Part shown: positions 20,353 through 28,132 of the stretch, piece by piece
Position numbering within the stretch: the stretch's first letter is position 1
Layout: the number at the start of each line of letters is the position of its first letter
NCBI RefSeq assembly: GCF_002705925.1
Contig: NZ_NKRE01000001.1
Coordinates: 2,559,282-2,623,281 of the forward strand
Direction of reading: 5' to 3'
DNA length: 64,000 bases
Source: Mycobacterium ostraviense
GTDB taxonomy: Bacteria; Actinomycetota; Actinomycetes; Mycobacteriales; Mycobacteriaceae
Notes under the pieces: model-generated
Databases searched by the model: none
Told to the model about the DNA's origin: nothing
Seen by the model: the letters and a program-made list of their open reading frames with translations, nothing else
Made by a program: the position numbers and the translations under genes

Positions 20353-21074
20353 GTCTGATCCTGACGGCACACGGCACCCGCAGACCGACCGGTGTCACAA
20401 TGATCGGTGACCTTGCCGCGCGGGTGAGCGCACTGGTGGACCAGACTGTGCACGTTGCGTTCGTCGACGTGCTGGGACCCACGCCCAGCGAAGTGCTCTC
20501 CGGATTGTCCCCGGCAACGGTATCGGCAAAACCCGCAATCCTGGTGCCCGCCTTCCTGTCTCGCGGATACCACGTCCGAACCGACCTGCCGGCTCATGTC
20601 ACCGCCAGCGGCCATCCGGACGTCACCGTCACCCCGGCATTGGGGCCCAGTCGGGAGATCACCAGAATTCTCGCCCACCAACTGGTGAAATCCGGTTGGC
20701 GTCCAGATGATTCGGTGATCTTGGCGGCGGCGGGAACCTCGGACCGCCGGGCACACACCGACCTGCACACCGCTCGGACGTTCCTTTCGACGCTTACCGG
20801 GACCCACGTAGAGCTGGCGTTCGCGGCCACCGGCGGTCCGGACGTGTGCACGGCGGTTGCCGGCGCTCGCCGAAGCGGTGCGCGCCGCGTCGTGGTGGTC
20901 TCTTATCTGCTGGCCGAAGGTCTGTTTCAAGAACGACTACGCGCCTGCGGCGCCGATCTGGTGACGCCGCCGCTGGGCGAGCATCCAGGATTGGCCCGGT
21001 TGATCGCCGGCCGATTCCGCAGTGCCATCCGGTGCCGATTGGGCAGCCGCCGAATGCAACGCATGCCGAATTAG
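20349..21074 (+). CDS. CbiX/SirB-type sirohydrochlorin chelatase-like protein, Rv0259c homologue
   Basis: About 241 residues beginning LILTAHGTRRPTG, the HGT/HGS motif of class II chelatases, with a second repeat-like half starting VILAAAGTSDRRAH. The duplicated alpha/beta halves and the pattern PAILVPAFLSRGYHVRTDLP and VVVSYLLAEGLFQERL fit CbiX/SirB, which inserts Fe or Co into sirohydrochlorin. In the second half the metal-binding His is replaced (AAGTSD). The start overlaps the HemD-like gene by 4 bases. Together with NirB, which needs siroheme, a role in siroheme synthesis is likely; cobalt insertion is the alternative. Confidence 0.85.
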   Translation: MSLILTAHGTRRPTGVTMIGDLAARVSALVDQTVHVAFVDVLGPTPSEVLSGLSPATVSAKPAILVPAFLSRGYHVRTDLPAHVTASGHPDVTVTPALGPSREITRILAHQLVKSGWRPDDSVILAAAGTSDRRAHTDLHTARTFLSTLTGTHVELAFAATGGPDVCTAVAGARRSGARRVVVVSYLLAEGLFQERLRACGADLVTPPLGEHPGLARLIAGRFRSAIRCRLGSRRMQRMPN

Positions 21075-21170
21075 ATGGAAGACAAGTTCTTTGCCCGCGC
21101 GGCTCTGCCGGAATGGCACGCCGACGTCAAGACGCTTGATCTTTGATCACATCCGCGTAATCCTGGCACC

Positions 21171-21626
21171 ATGGCCCATCACCAGGAGCCCTCACGCGGG
21201 CTCCTCGACCCGGTAGCCAAGATGCTGCGGCTGCCGTTCAGCACACCGGAATTCATCGACAAAATCGTCACCGGAAGCGTCAACCAGGTCGGCCGCCGAA
21301 CGCTTTACATGCTGATTACCACCTGGGACGCCGCGGGCGGCGGTCCCTTTGCGGCCAGCGCCATCGCGTCCACGGGCCTGGCCAAGACCGCCGAAATCGT
21401 TCAGGCGATGTTTATCGGGCCGGTCTTCAACCCGCTGCTGAAGATGCTGGGAGTCGACAAGATCGCCGTCCGGGCCTCGTTATGCGCTTCGCAGCTGGTC
21501 GGCCTGGGCATCATGCGCTACGGGGTGCGCTCGGAACCACTGCATTCCATGTCGGTGGAGGCCCTTGTCGACGCAATTGGCCCGACGATGCAGCGCTACC
21601 TCGTCGGCGATATCAGCCGCGGCTAG
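21171..21626 (+). CDS. TetR-type C-terminal domain protein lacking a DNA-binding domain, Rv0258c homologue
   Basis: 151 residues. The C-terminal half (VRASLCASQLVGLGIMRYGV through MQRYLVGDISRG) closely resembles the ligand-binding C-terminal domain of actinobacterial TetR regulators, where RYxxxxEPL and the final QRYL are typical. No helix-turn-helix precedes it: the N-terminus (MAHHQEPSRGLLDPVAKM) is too short, and 21075-21170 holds none in any frame. The length equals the 151 aa I recall for Rv0258c, so the short form seems ancestral rather than a local truncation. It might dimerise with a full TetR protein or bind a ligand. Convergent with nirD. Confidence 0.75.
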   Translation: MAHHQEPSRGLLDPVAKMLRLPFSTPEFIDKIVTGSVNQVGRRTLYMLITTWDAAGGGPFAASAIASTGLAKTAEIVQAMFIGPVFNPLLKMLGVDKIAVRASLCASQLVGLGIMRYGVRSEPLHSMSVEALVDAIGPTMQRYLVGDISRG

Positions 21627-21681
21627 GGGCTAGGCCATCCGGTAGGCCTCGCCAGGTCTGATAGGCCGGCAGTCGGCCCTG

Positions 21682-22038
21682 TCAGGCGGCGATCCGCGCG
21701 ACCTGGATGTGGCCTTCGGGTGTGACGCGCGCCGGGTAAACCGGTACCGAGACCCGTGGATCGTCCAGGCAGCTACCGTCGTCGAGCGCGAAAGCCTGCT
21801 TCAGAATCGGTGATTGGACCGTGACCCGTCCGCCGCGATCGCCGACGATCCCACGGGACAGCACGGCCGCGCCGGAGAACGGGTCCACGTTACCGACCGC
21901 GCGCACCGAGCCGTCGTCGAGCCGGAACAGCGCCGCCTGGCTACCGTCGTCGAGCAGCACACCGACACCACGGCCGGGAATGAGGTGGTCGTAGGAGCAC
22001 GCGGTGGTCCAGACCTGAATGTCGTTGACAAGTGTCAT
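21682..22038 (-). CDS. nirD: Nitrite reductase small subunit NirD
   Basis: 118 residues of Rieske-like fold (WTTACSYDHLIPGRGVGVLL, VGNVDPFSGAAVLSRGIVGD) in which the Cys/His iron-sulfur ligands of true Rieske proteins are absent, as is normal for NirD. It partners NirB in NADH-dependent reduction of nitrite to ammonium in the cytoplasm. It starts 14 bases after the nirB stop, so it belongs to the nirBD operon. Only 55 bp separate it from the convergent TetR-like gene; in H37Rv I recall cobU, cobQ1 and PPE2 in this gap. Confidence 0.93.
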   Translation of the reverse strand: MTLVNDIQVWTTACSYDHLIPGRGVGVLLDDGSQAALFRLDDGSVRAVGNVDPFSGAAVLSRGIVGDRGGRVTVQSPILKQAFALDDGSCLDDPRVSVPVYPARVTPEGHIQVARIAA

Positions 22039-22052
22039 GATTCCCTCCCTGA

Positions 22053-24626
22053 CTATGAGCGCATCCGCGGCATGCCAATGGGCACAGGCACTTTACGGCC
22101 GGCACGCTCGGTGAACGTCACGGTCGAATCGACCGCATCCGGGGCGTTGACGAAGGAGACGAACCGTGACAGCTTGTCCGGATCCTCCAGCACGCCCTTC
22201 CATTCGCACGTGTAGTTGGCAACGTGCCGCTCCATCGCGGCCTCGAATTCCTGGGCCAGGCCGAGCGAGTCTTCGCAGACGACCTCGCGCACGTGGTCCA
22301 GCCCCAGCGATTCCACCCACGGCGCGGTGCGTTGCAGCCGCTCGGCTGTGCGGATGTAATACATGAGGAACCGGTCGATGTAGCGGACCAGTGTCTCGGT
22401 GTCCAGGTCGCTGACCAGCAGCTGGGCATGCTTGGGAGTCATGCCGCCATTGCCGCCCACATAGAGGTTCCAGCCCTTTTCGGTGGCGATGACGCCCACG
22501 TCCTTGCCGCGCGCCTCGGCACACTCGCGCGCACAGCCTGAAACGCCGAGCTTGATCTTGTGCGGTGCGCGCAGGCCGCGGTAGCGCAATTCGAGATCAA
22601 TGGCCAGCTGCACCGAATCTTGCTGCCCGTAGCGGCACCAGTCGCTGCCCACACAGCTCTTTACCGTGCGCAGCGCCTTGCCATAGGCGTGGCCGGACTC
22701 CATGCCGGCGTCGACCAGCCGCTTCCAGATCAGCGGCAGCTGATCCACCCGGGCGCCGAACATGTCGATCCGCTGACCACCGGTGATCTTGGTGTACAGC
22801 CCGAATTCCTGGGCGATCTGGCCGATCAGAATCAGGTGCTCGGGCTTGATGTCACCACCGGGAACCCGCGGGACCACCGAGTAGCTGCCGTTCTTCTGAA
22901 TGTTGGCCAGGAAGTGGTCGTTGGAATCCTGCAGCGCGGCTTGCTCGCCGTCCAGAATGTGGTCGGAGCCGGTGGAGGCCAAGATCGACGCGACCACGGG
23001 TTTGCAGATGTCGCAACCCTTTCCGCGGCCGAAACGCTCCAGCAGACCGGAGAAGGTCCGGATCTCGGTGGCTGAAATGATCTCGAACAGCTCCGCCCGC
23101 GACTGGCTGAAGTGCTCGCACAGCGCCTTGGACTGCTCCACCCCCTCCGCTTCCAGCAGTTGCTTCAGCAACGGCACGCAGGACCCGCACGAGGTGCCGG
23201 CCGCGGTGCATGCCTTGAGGGCGGGCACATCGGCGCAACCATCGGCGATCGCGCACTTCAGGTCGCCCTTGGTGACGTTGTTGCAGGAGCAGATCTGCGC
23301 CGAATCCGGCAGCGCCCCAACGCCCAACGCGCCACCGCCGTCGCCGGATCCGGCGGGCGCGATCAGCGCCAGCGGATCCCCGGGCAACTCGCTGCCGACC
23401 ATGGGCCGCAGCACTCCGTACGACGAGGCGTCACCCACCAGCACACCGCCCAGCAGCGTCTTGGCGTCGTCGGAGAGCACCAGCTTGGCGTAGGTGCGCT
23501 TCACCGCGTCGTTGATGACGACCTCGAGGCAGTTCTCGGTCGCGCCCGTCGCATCGCCGAAGCTGGCGACATCGACGCCCAGCAGCTTGAGCTTTGTCGA
23601 CAGATCCGCCTCCGGGAACTCGGCAGCGCCGCCCAACAGCCGGTCCGCAACCACCTCGGCGCTGGTATATCCCGGTCCGACCAGGCCGTAGCAGCACCCC
23701 TCGATAGCCGCCACCTCGCCGACCGCATAGATATCGGGATCACTTGTCCGGCAGGACAAATCGGTGAGCACGCCGCCACGTTCGGCGATCGACAGGCCCG
23801 CCGCCTTCGCCAATTCGTCGCGCGGCCGGATGCCGGCGGCGAAGATCACCACGCCGGCATCGATGGTGTCACCGTCGGTAAGTCGCACCCGAACCGACGC
23901 TGAGCCATCTGAGTGTTCGACGGGCTCAATGGATTCGGTGCCCGTGCCAACGTGGACGGCGATTCCGAGGTCAGTGATCATGCGAGCGAGCAGAGCGCCG
24001 CCGGCCTCGTCGATCTGCTGGGCCATCAACCGGGGCATCATCTCGACGACGTGCGGCTGCAACCCGAACTGGCGCAGTGCATTGGCGGCTTCGAGTCCCA
24101 GCAGACCGCCACCGATGACCACTCCGGTGTCGGTGTGAGCCGAGTTCAGCGTGTGTTGGGCGCCGGCGCGGATCGCGTCGAGGTCGTCCAGCGTGCGGTA
24201 AACATGGCATTCGGGCAGGTCGTGCCCGGGCACCGGGGGAACGAATGCGTAGGAGCCGGTGGCCAGCACCAAGGCGTCGTAGCCGTGCCGCTGCCCGTCG
24301 GCGGTGACGACCGAGTTGGTCGCGCGGTCGATCTCGGTCACCCGGGTGTTGAGCAGCACCCGCACCCTGTCGTCACCGGCATAGTCGTTGCCCGGCAATG
24401 CCAGTTGGCCGCGGTCCCAGGTTTCGGTGTAGGAAGTCAGCCCGACCCGGTCGTAGGCAGCGTCGGCCTCCTCGGCCAGCACCGTGATCCGCCACAAGCC
24501 GCTGGTGTCGCGGGCACGCAGTGCCTCCACCAGCCGGTGGCCCACCATGCCGTGCCCCACCACGATCACGTGCCACCGGCAGGGCGAATCCCCGTCGCGC
24601 GCGCGAGTAGTTCCGGCTGAAGCCAT
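22053..24626 (-). CDS. nirB: Assimilatory NADH-nitrite reductase large subunit NirB
   Basis: About 857 residues. Order of domains: FAD/NADH oxidoreductase (HVIVVGHGMVGHRLVEAL at the N-terminus, VVIGGGLLGLEAANAL), a BFD-like [2Fe-2S] domain (ICSCNNVTKGDL, CGSCVPLLKQLL), then the nitrite/sulfite reductase part with ferredoxin-like segment and the siroheme/[4Fe-4S] Cys motifs SCVGSDWCRYG and SGCARECAEA. It reduces nitrite to ammonium with electrons from NADH. The ATG at 24624-24626 is preferred because upstream translation lacks homology. The clustered siroheme genes at 19.2-21.1 kb and narK3 fit this role. Confidence 0.94.
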   Translation of the reverse strand: MASAGTTRARDGDSPCRWHVIVVGHGMVGHRLVEALRARDTSGLWRITVLAEEADAAYDRVGLTSYTETWDRGQLALPGNDYAGDDRVRVLLNTRVTEIDRATNSVVTADGQRHGYDALVLATGSYAFVPPVPGHDLPECHVYRTLDDLDAIRAGAQHTLNSAHTDTGVVIGGGLLGLEAANALRQFGLQPHVVEMMPRLMAQQIDEAGGALLARMITDLGIAVHVGTGTESIEPVEHSDGSASVRVRLTDGDTIDAGVVIFAAGIRPRDELAKAAGLSIAERGGVLTDLSCRTSDPDIYAVGEVAAIEGCCYGLVGPGYTSAEVVADRLLGGAAEFPEADLSTKLKLLGVDVASFGDATGATENCLEVVINDAVKRTYAKLVLSDDAKTLLGGVLVGDASSYGVLRPMVGSELPGDPLALIAPAGSGDGGGALGVGALPDSAQICSCNNVTKGDLKCAIADGCADVPALKACTAAGTSCGSCVPLLKQLLEAEGVEQSKALCEHFSQSRAELFEIISATEIRTFSGLLERFGRGKGCDICKPVVASILASTGSDHILDGEQAALQDSNDHFLANIQKNGSYSVVPRVPGGDIKPEHLILIGQIAQEFGLYTKITGGQRIDMFGARVDQLPLIWKRLVDAGMESGHAYGKALRTVKSCVGSDWCRYGQQDSVQLAIDLELRYRGLRAPHKIKLGVSGCARECAEARGKDVGVIATEKGWNLYVGGNGGMTPKHAQLLVSDLDTETLVRYIDRFLMYYIRTAERLQRTAPWVESLGLDHVREVVCEDSLGLAQEFEAAMERHVANYTCEWKGVLEDPDKLSRFVSFVNAPDAVDSTVTFTERAGRKVPVPIGMPRMRS

Positions 24627-24692
24627 GCCATGAAGGTTAAAGGCGGAAAATTGCCGGAAAATCGCCCAATGTGACAGCCCGATGACATGGCG

Positions 24693-24725
24693 CTCACAGC
24701 TGGGAACAGCCTGTGTGACTGCGTT
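24693..24725. promoter_or_regulatory. Weak GlnR-like spaced motif upstream of nirB
   Basis: CTCAC-N6-GAACA-N6-GTGAC lies 67-93 bases upstream of the nirB start, with a further N6-CACTA. It has the periodicity of actinobacterial GlnR sites (GTNAC-N6-GNAAC) but the AC spacing is off by one in the middle. GlnR control of nirBD is established in mycobacteria; this particular site is only a guess. Confidence 0.22.
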
Positions 24726-24747
24726 CACTATCGGCGAAAGCCCAGGT

Positions 24748-24774
24748 GGAACTTTAGCGGAGTCGACTCATGTT
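24748..24774 (+). promoter_or_regulatory. Candidate SigE/SigH-type promoter of hsp20
   Basis: GGAAC (24748-24752) and GTT (24772-24774) are 19 bases apart and about 70 bases before the hsp20 start. GGAAC...GTT is the extracytoplasmic/heat-stress sigma pattern (SigE, SigH) known to drive acr2/hsp20 in M. tuberculosis. A GAGTCGACTC palindrome (24760-24769) lies between the two boxes. The canonical HspR repeat was not seen. Confidence 0.4.
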
Positions 24775-24842
24775 CTACGAGATAGCCAACCCGGCACGGC
24801 GCCGGACACAGCTAACTCACAAGGAAGAATCAGGAGATATCC

Positions 24843-25316
24843 ATGAGCACTCTCGCATTGTGGCCGCGTCCGGCCCGGGGTATCTGGGACCCCGACCGCT
24901 TGTTGCGTGACTTCTTCGGTCCTGCGGCGGTGACGGACTGGTACAAGCCGGCGACCAGCGGTTTCAGCCCGGCCGCGGAGATCCTCAGAGACGGCGACGA
25001 CGCCCTGGTCCGCCTGGAGCTGCCGGGTGTCGACGTCGACAACGACGTCAACGTCGAGGTCGACTCTAGGAACGGGGTGAGCCGCCTGGTCATCCATGGT
25101 GAACATCGGGACGAACACGCGGAGAACACCGACGGTCGCGTCCTGAAGGAGATCCGTTACGGATCATTCCGCCGCTCGTTCCGGCTGCCCGCCCACGTCT
25201 CCAGCGAGGCCATCACCGCTTCGTATGACGCCGGCGTCCTGACGGTGCGGGTCAGCGGCGCCTACGCCGCAAATCAGGCCGGAAAACAGGTACAGCGCAT
25301 CGCTATCACGAAGTAA
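24843..25316 (+). CDS. hsp20: Small heat-shock protein Hsp20/Acr2, Rv0251c homologue
   Basis: 157 residues of the alpha-crystallin family. N-terminal ALWPRPARGIWDPDRLLRDF is followed by the alpha-crystallin domain (about residues 38-140) with GDDALVRLELPGVDVDNDVN and the closing ASYDAGVLTVRVSG. It is an ATP-independent holdase that forms oligomers and is induced by heat and oxidative stress in mycobacteria. The AGGAGA ribosome site lies 6 bases before the ATG. It diverges from nirB and converges with the PPE gene 4 bases downstream. Confidence 0.93.
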   Translation: MSTLALWPRPARGIWDPDRLLRDFFGPAAVTDWYKPATSGFSPAAEILRDGDDALVRLELPGVDVDNDVNVEVDSRNGVSRLVIHGEHRDEHAENTDGRVLKEIRYGSFRRSFRLPAHVSSEAITASYDAGVLTVRVSGAYAANQAGKQVQRIAITK

Positions 25317-25320
25317 CCGG

Positions 25321-26508
25321 TTAGAAGGCTTCGGGTGCTGAGTAGTAGGCACCGGCCGTCATAAGGTCAAGGCCAATCACACGCGGAGGCGCGAAAGCGA
25401 ATCCGGTGCCTACGCTCCAAGCCGTCCCAGCACCAACCAAGCTTCCGGCAGTGGCGTAGGTGGCGGCCCCGGCAAAGTCACCAGAGCCGAGAGCGTAGAA
25501 TGCCGCGCTGAAATCACTCACCACGATGGCTCCCTGGCGGCCGAGCGCGGTCTGGCTAGCGGAACCCAGCTCACCTAAGTAGGTTTGGTTGGTTGACGCC
25601 AGCTGTCCGAAAAGATCGGAGCTGGCCGCAGCCGGCAAGACCGTACTGATGTTGCCAGCAGTCGTGGGGGCAAGGAGACGGCCGGCCGTCGTGGCATCAA
25701 GGCCGATCAAGGTCGGAACCGCGGCAGCCACATTGGTGGCCACAAGCGTATTCGCGCCACCCTCATACAGTGCCCCGGCAGCGCCATAGCGAACGGCCCT
25801 GGTCAGGTCACCCGAGCGCAGCGCCGATCCCGCCGCAGCGTAGTTGCGACCGGACACTTCTTGTGCCCTGCGGAGAAGCGCCGCGTTAGCGGAGTTCGTC
25901 TGAGCCAAGAAGGCCCGGTTTGTTTCACCCAGCTTGGCGGGGATTGAGGTGTCGGCGGCGGCGGCGCTGGCCATCTGGCCCGGCAAGGATTGCAACGCCT
26001 GCCGCCACGGCGACAAATTGGCAGCCACCGCCGACACCGCGCTGTGATACCCCGCCATCGCCGCCACGTTCTTGGCCCACATCGCCTCGTATTCGCACTC
26101 GTTGGCCGCGATCGCCGGGGCGTTGAACCCGAACAGGTTAGAAATCGCCAGCAGTCGCAACTGCAGGCGGTTGGCCGCGACGGCAAGCGGATGCGTTATC
26201 GCCCCGCGGACCGCCTCAAAGCTGGAGACCACCGCTTTGGCCTGCGTGGCCGCACCCCCGGCCTCGGCCGCCGCACCTTGAAGCCACTGTGAATACTGGG
26301 TTGCCACGGCCGCCATTGCCTTGGCCGCAGGACCTTGCCAGGGCCCGTCTGCCAGCCCGGAGATCACCGAAGTAAACGTGGATGCCGCCGAACCCAGCTC
26401 GCTGCCCAGCCCATCCCAGGCCACCGCGGCGGCCAACATCGGCTCTGAGCCGGGACCGGAATGGATTTGCGCCGAAGTCACCTCGGGCGCCGACACGCAG
26501 AAACTCAT
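25321..26508 (-). CDS. PPE family protein with duplicated C-terminal unit
   Basis: 395 residues. The first roughly 180 form a PPE domain: [20 protein letters not shown] at the start, the Trp-X-Gly turn in [12 protein letters not shown] (about 55-64), and the helical region with [20 protein letters not shown]. The family's eponymous Pro-Pro-Glu is Ala-Pro-Glu here. The C-terminal part contains two related units (about 196-281 and 303-392), each with a TN-containing helix, LxSGD(L/F), a GAAG/TAGS turn and (T/R)xIGLDxxTAG. No PE gene is adjacent. The ATG at 26508 is favoured over the one at 26517 because a GAAGGG ribosome site suits it. Probably ESX-5 secreted. I recall no PPE gene here in H37Rv. 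Confidence 0.85.
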   Translation of the reverse strand: MSFCVSAPEVTSAQIHSGPGSEPMLAAAVAWDGLGSELGSAASTFTSVISGLADGPWQGPAAKAMAAVATQYSQWLQGAAAEAGGAATQAKAVVSSFEAVRGAITHPLAVAANRLQLRLLAISNLFGFNAPAIAANECEYEAMWAKNVAAMAGYHSAVSAVAANLSPWRQALQSLPGQMASAAAADTSIPAKLGETNRAFLAQTNSANAALLRRAQEVSGRNYAAAGSALRSGDLTRAVRYGAAGALYEGGANTLVATNVAAAVPTLIGLDATTAGRLLAPTTAGNISTVLPAAASSDLFGQLASTNQTYLGELGSASQTALGRQGAIVVSDFSAAFYALGSGDFAGAATYATAGSLVGAGTAWSVGTGFAFAPPRVIGLDLMTAGAYYSAPEAF

Positions 26509-26517
26509 TACAGCCAT

Positions 26518-26889
26518 CCCTTCGTAGCTGGCCTGCCGTGGAATCCGGGCAAAACACTACGACAAATCGCGCCCCCAGAAGGGCGTTTTGACTCAGCGCT
26601 GAATCCAATCGCAGAAGTAAACGACTCGTCACGATTCGATAACGAAATGGTCGTTCGTCTGGTCCTAGCACGTGAGCTCAACACCATGGTCAAGGATTGC
26701 TGGACGCGTCGTCTGATGGTCACCGGAATTGCGGCGGGGATCAGCCGGTTACGGGCCCGGTCCGCGCCGAAGGTCGACCGCTCCGGTGGGCTCGGCCGGC
26801 GCCGAGATGTCCTGTGCATCGCCGCGGAGTGGGGATACCATCGGGTGACGTATTGTGATCTATAGCACCCGTCAGCCCAGGGAGTTACG
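26518..26889. other. Intergenic region upstream of PPE and Rv0250c-like genes
   Basis: 372 bases between divergent genes. A plus-strand frame from 26461 to 26865 is open but starts inside the PPE gene antisense, uses unconvincing residues and has no ribosome site; I do not call it. The promoters of both flanking genes must be here. Confidence 0.5.
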
Positions 26890-27186
26890 TTGTCCGCCTC
26901 TGCTGAAATCGCCGAACTGCACGACCTCATCGGCGGTCTGCGGCGGTGCATGACCTCGCTGAAGTCGCGATACGGCGACGACCCGGCCATGCGCCGCATC
27001 GTCATCGACGCCGACCGGATCCTCACCGACGTCGAATTGCTCGACACCGATGTCTCTGAGTTGGACCTGGATCGCGCCGATGCCCAGTATTCCGGCGAGA
27101 AGATCGCCATCCCCGACACCGATTACGACCGCGATTTCTGGCGCGACGTCGACGACGAAGGTGTCGGCGGTCACAGTAGATACTGA
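26890..27186 (+). CDS. Conserved small acidic protein, Rv0250c homologue
   Basis: 98 residues, matching the 97 aa I recall for Rv0250c. Acidic and helical at the N-terminus (AEIAELHDLIGGLRRCMTSL), with a very acidic C-terminal third (DTDYDRDFWRDVDDEG). No membrane segment or catalytic motif is seen. The start is TTG at 26890, chosen because GGGAG sits 5 bases upstream. It precedes the succinate dehydrogenase operon by 78 bases; conserved linkage suggests it may be co-expressed, but its function is unknown. Confidence 0.78.
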   Translation: MSASAEIAELHDLIGGLRRCMTSLKSRYGDDPAMRRIVIDADRILTDVELLDTDVSELDLDRADAQYSGEKIAIPDTDYDRDFWRDVDDEGVGGHSRY

Positions 27187-27205
27187 CAACCAAACCCCGC
27201 CGTAA

Positions 27206-27217
27206 AGAGGGCCCTCT
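27206..27217. promoter_or_regulatory. Perfect palindrome upstream of the sdh operon
   Basis: AGAGGGCCCTCT is a 12-bp perfect palindrome 48 bases before the sdhC start. It could be an operator or a small hairpin in the leader; neither is demonstrated. Confidence 0.3.
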
Positions 27218-27264
27218 ATCTGTGTACCCTTCGACGAGATACCACTCGAAGAGGATCACACCAG

Positions 27265-28086
27265 ATGAGCGCACCCACGGCGAACCGTCCTGATAGCGGC
27301 GTTTTCTCACCCACCCGGGCGCAAATCCCCGAACGGACCCTGCGCACCGACACCTGGTGGTGGGCACCGCTGGTCACCAACATCGGGTTCCTGGCGTTCA
27401 TCGTCTATGCGACCACTCGGGCTTTTTGGGGCAGCGGCTACTGGGTCGAGAAATACCGCTACCTGACACCGTTCTACTCACCGTGCGTCAGCGCGTCCTG
27501 CGAGCCTGGCGCAAGTCACCTCGGCGTCTGGTTTGGACACTTCCCGTGGTGGATTCCGTTGGGAATGCTGGTATTACCGTTTCTGCTCGGTTTCCGGCTG
27601 ACCTGCTACTACTACCGCAAGGCCTATTACCGGTCGGTGTGGCAGTCACCGACCGGTTGCGCGGTACCTGAGCCGCGGGCCCATTACACCGGCGAAACCC
27701 GGCTTCCGCTGATCATCCAGAACAGCCACCGGTACTTCTTCTACATTGCCGTGGTGGTGTCGGTGATCAACACCTACGACGCGGTCATGGCCTTCCATTC
27801 ACCATCCGGTTTCGGCTTCGGTTTGGGCAACGTCATTTTGGTGACCAACGTGCTGCTGCTGTGGGCCTATACGGTCTCCTGCCATTCATGCCGGCACGTG
27901 ACCGGCGGCCGCCTCAAGCATTTCTCCAAACACCCAGTCCGGTATTGGATCTGGACGCAGGTCAGCAAGCTCAACACCCGGCACATGCTCTTCGCGTGGA
28001 TTACCCTGGGCACGCTGTCGCTGACCGACTTCTACATCATGCTGGTGGCCACCGGAACCATTACTGACTTGAGATTTGTTGGCTGA
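27265..28086 (+). CDS. sdhC: Succinate dehydrogenase 1 membrane subunit (Rv0249c homologue)
   Basis: 273 residues with five hydrophobic segments (about 31-53, 94-112, 155-176, 187-205, 239-262). It anchors the SdhAB catalytic pair to the cytoplasmic membrane and passes electrons to menaquinone. Two Cys/His clusters stand out: C74, C79 and H85 in SPCVSASCEPGASH, and C206, C209, H211 and H219 in SCHSCRHVTGGRLKHFSKH. These fit the membrane-embedded Rieske-type [2Fe-2S] centre reported for mycobacterial Sdh1 instead of haem. The gene leads an operon with sdhA (46-base gap) and sdhB. Confidence 0.9.
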   Translation: MSAPTANRPDSGVFSPTRAQIPERTLRTDTWWWAPLVTNIGFLAFIVYATTRAFWGSGYWVEKYRYLTPFYSPCVSASCEPGASHLGVWFGHFPWWIPLGMLVLPFLLGFRLTCYYYRKAYYRSVWQSPTGCAVPEPRAHYTGETRLPLIIQNSHRYFFYIAVVVSVINTYDAVMAFHSPSGFGFGLGNVILVTNVLLLWAYTVSCHSCRHVTGGRLKHFSKHPVRYWIWTQVSKLNTRHMLFAWITLGTLSLTDFYIMLVATGTITDLRFVG

Positions 28087-28132
28087 CGAGCCATTTCAGT
28101 AACACCCCAAAGATAAGGCTGAGCGAGGTTTC

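Noticed and set aside
26461..26865. 134-codon plus-strand frame between PPE and Rv0250c-like genes
   Set aside because: Begins antisense inside the PPE gene, no ribosome site and no recognisable residues.
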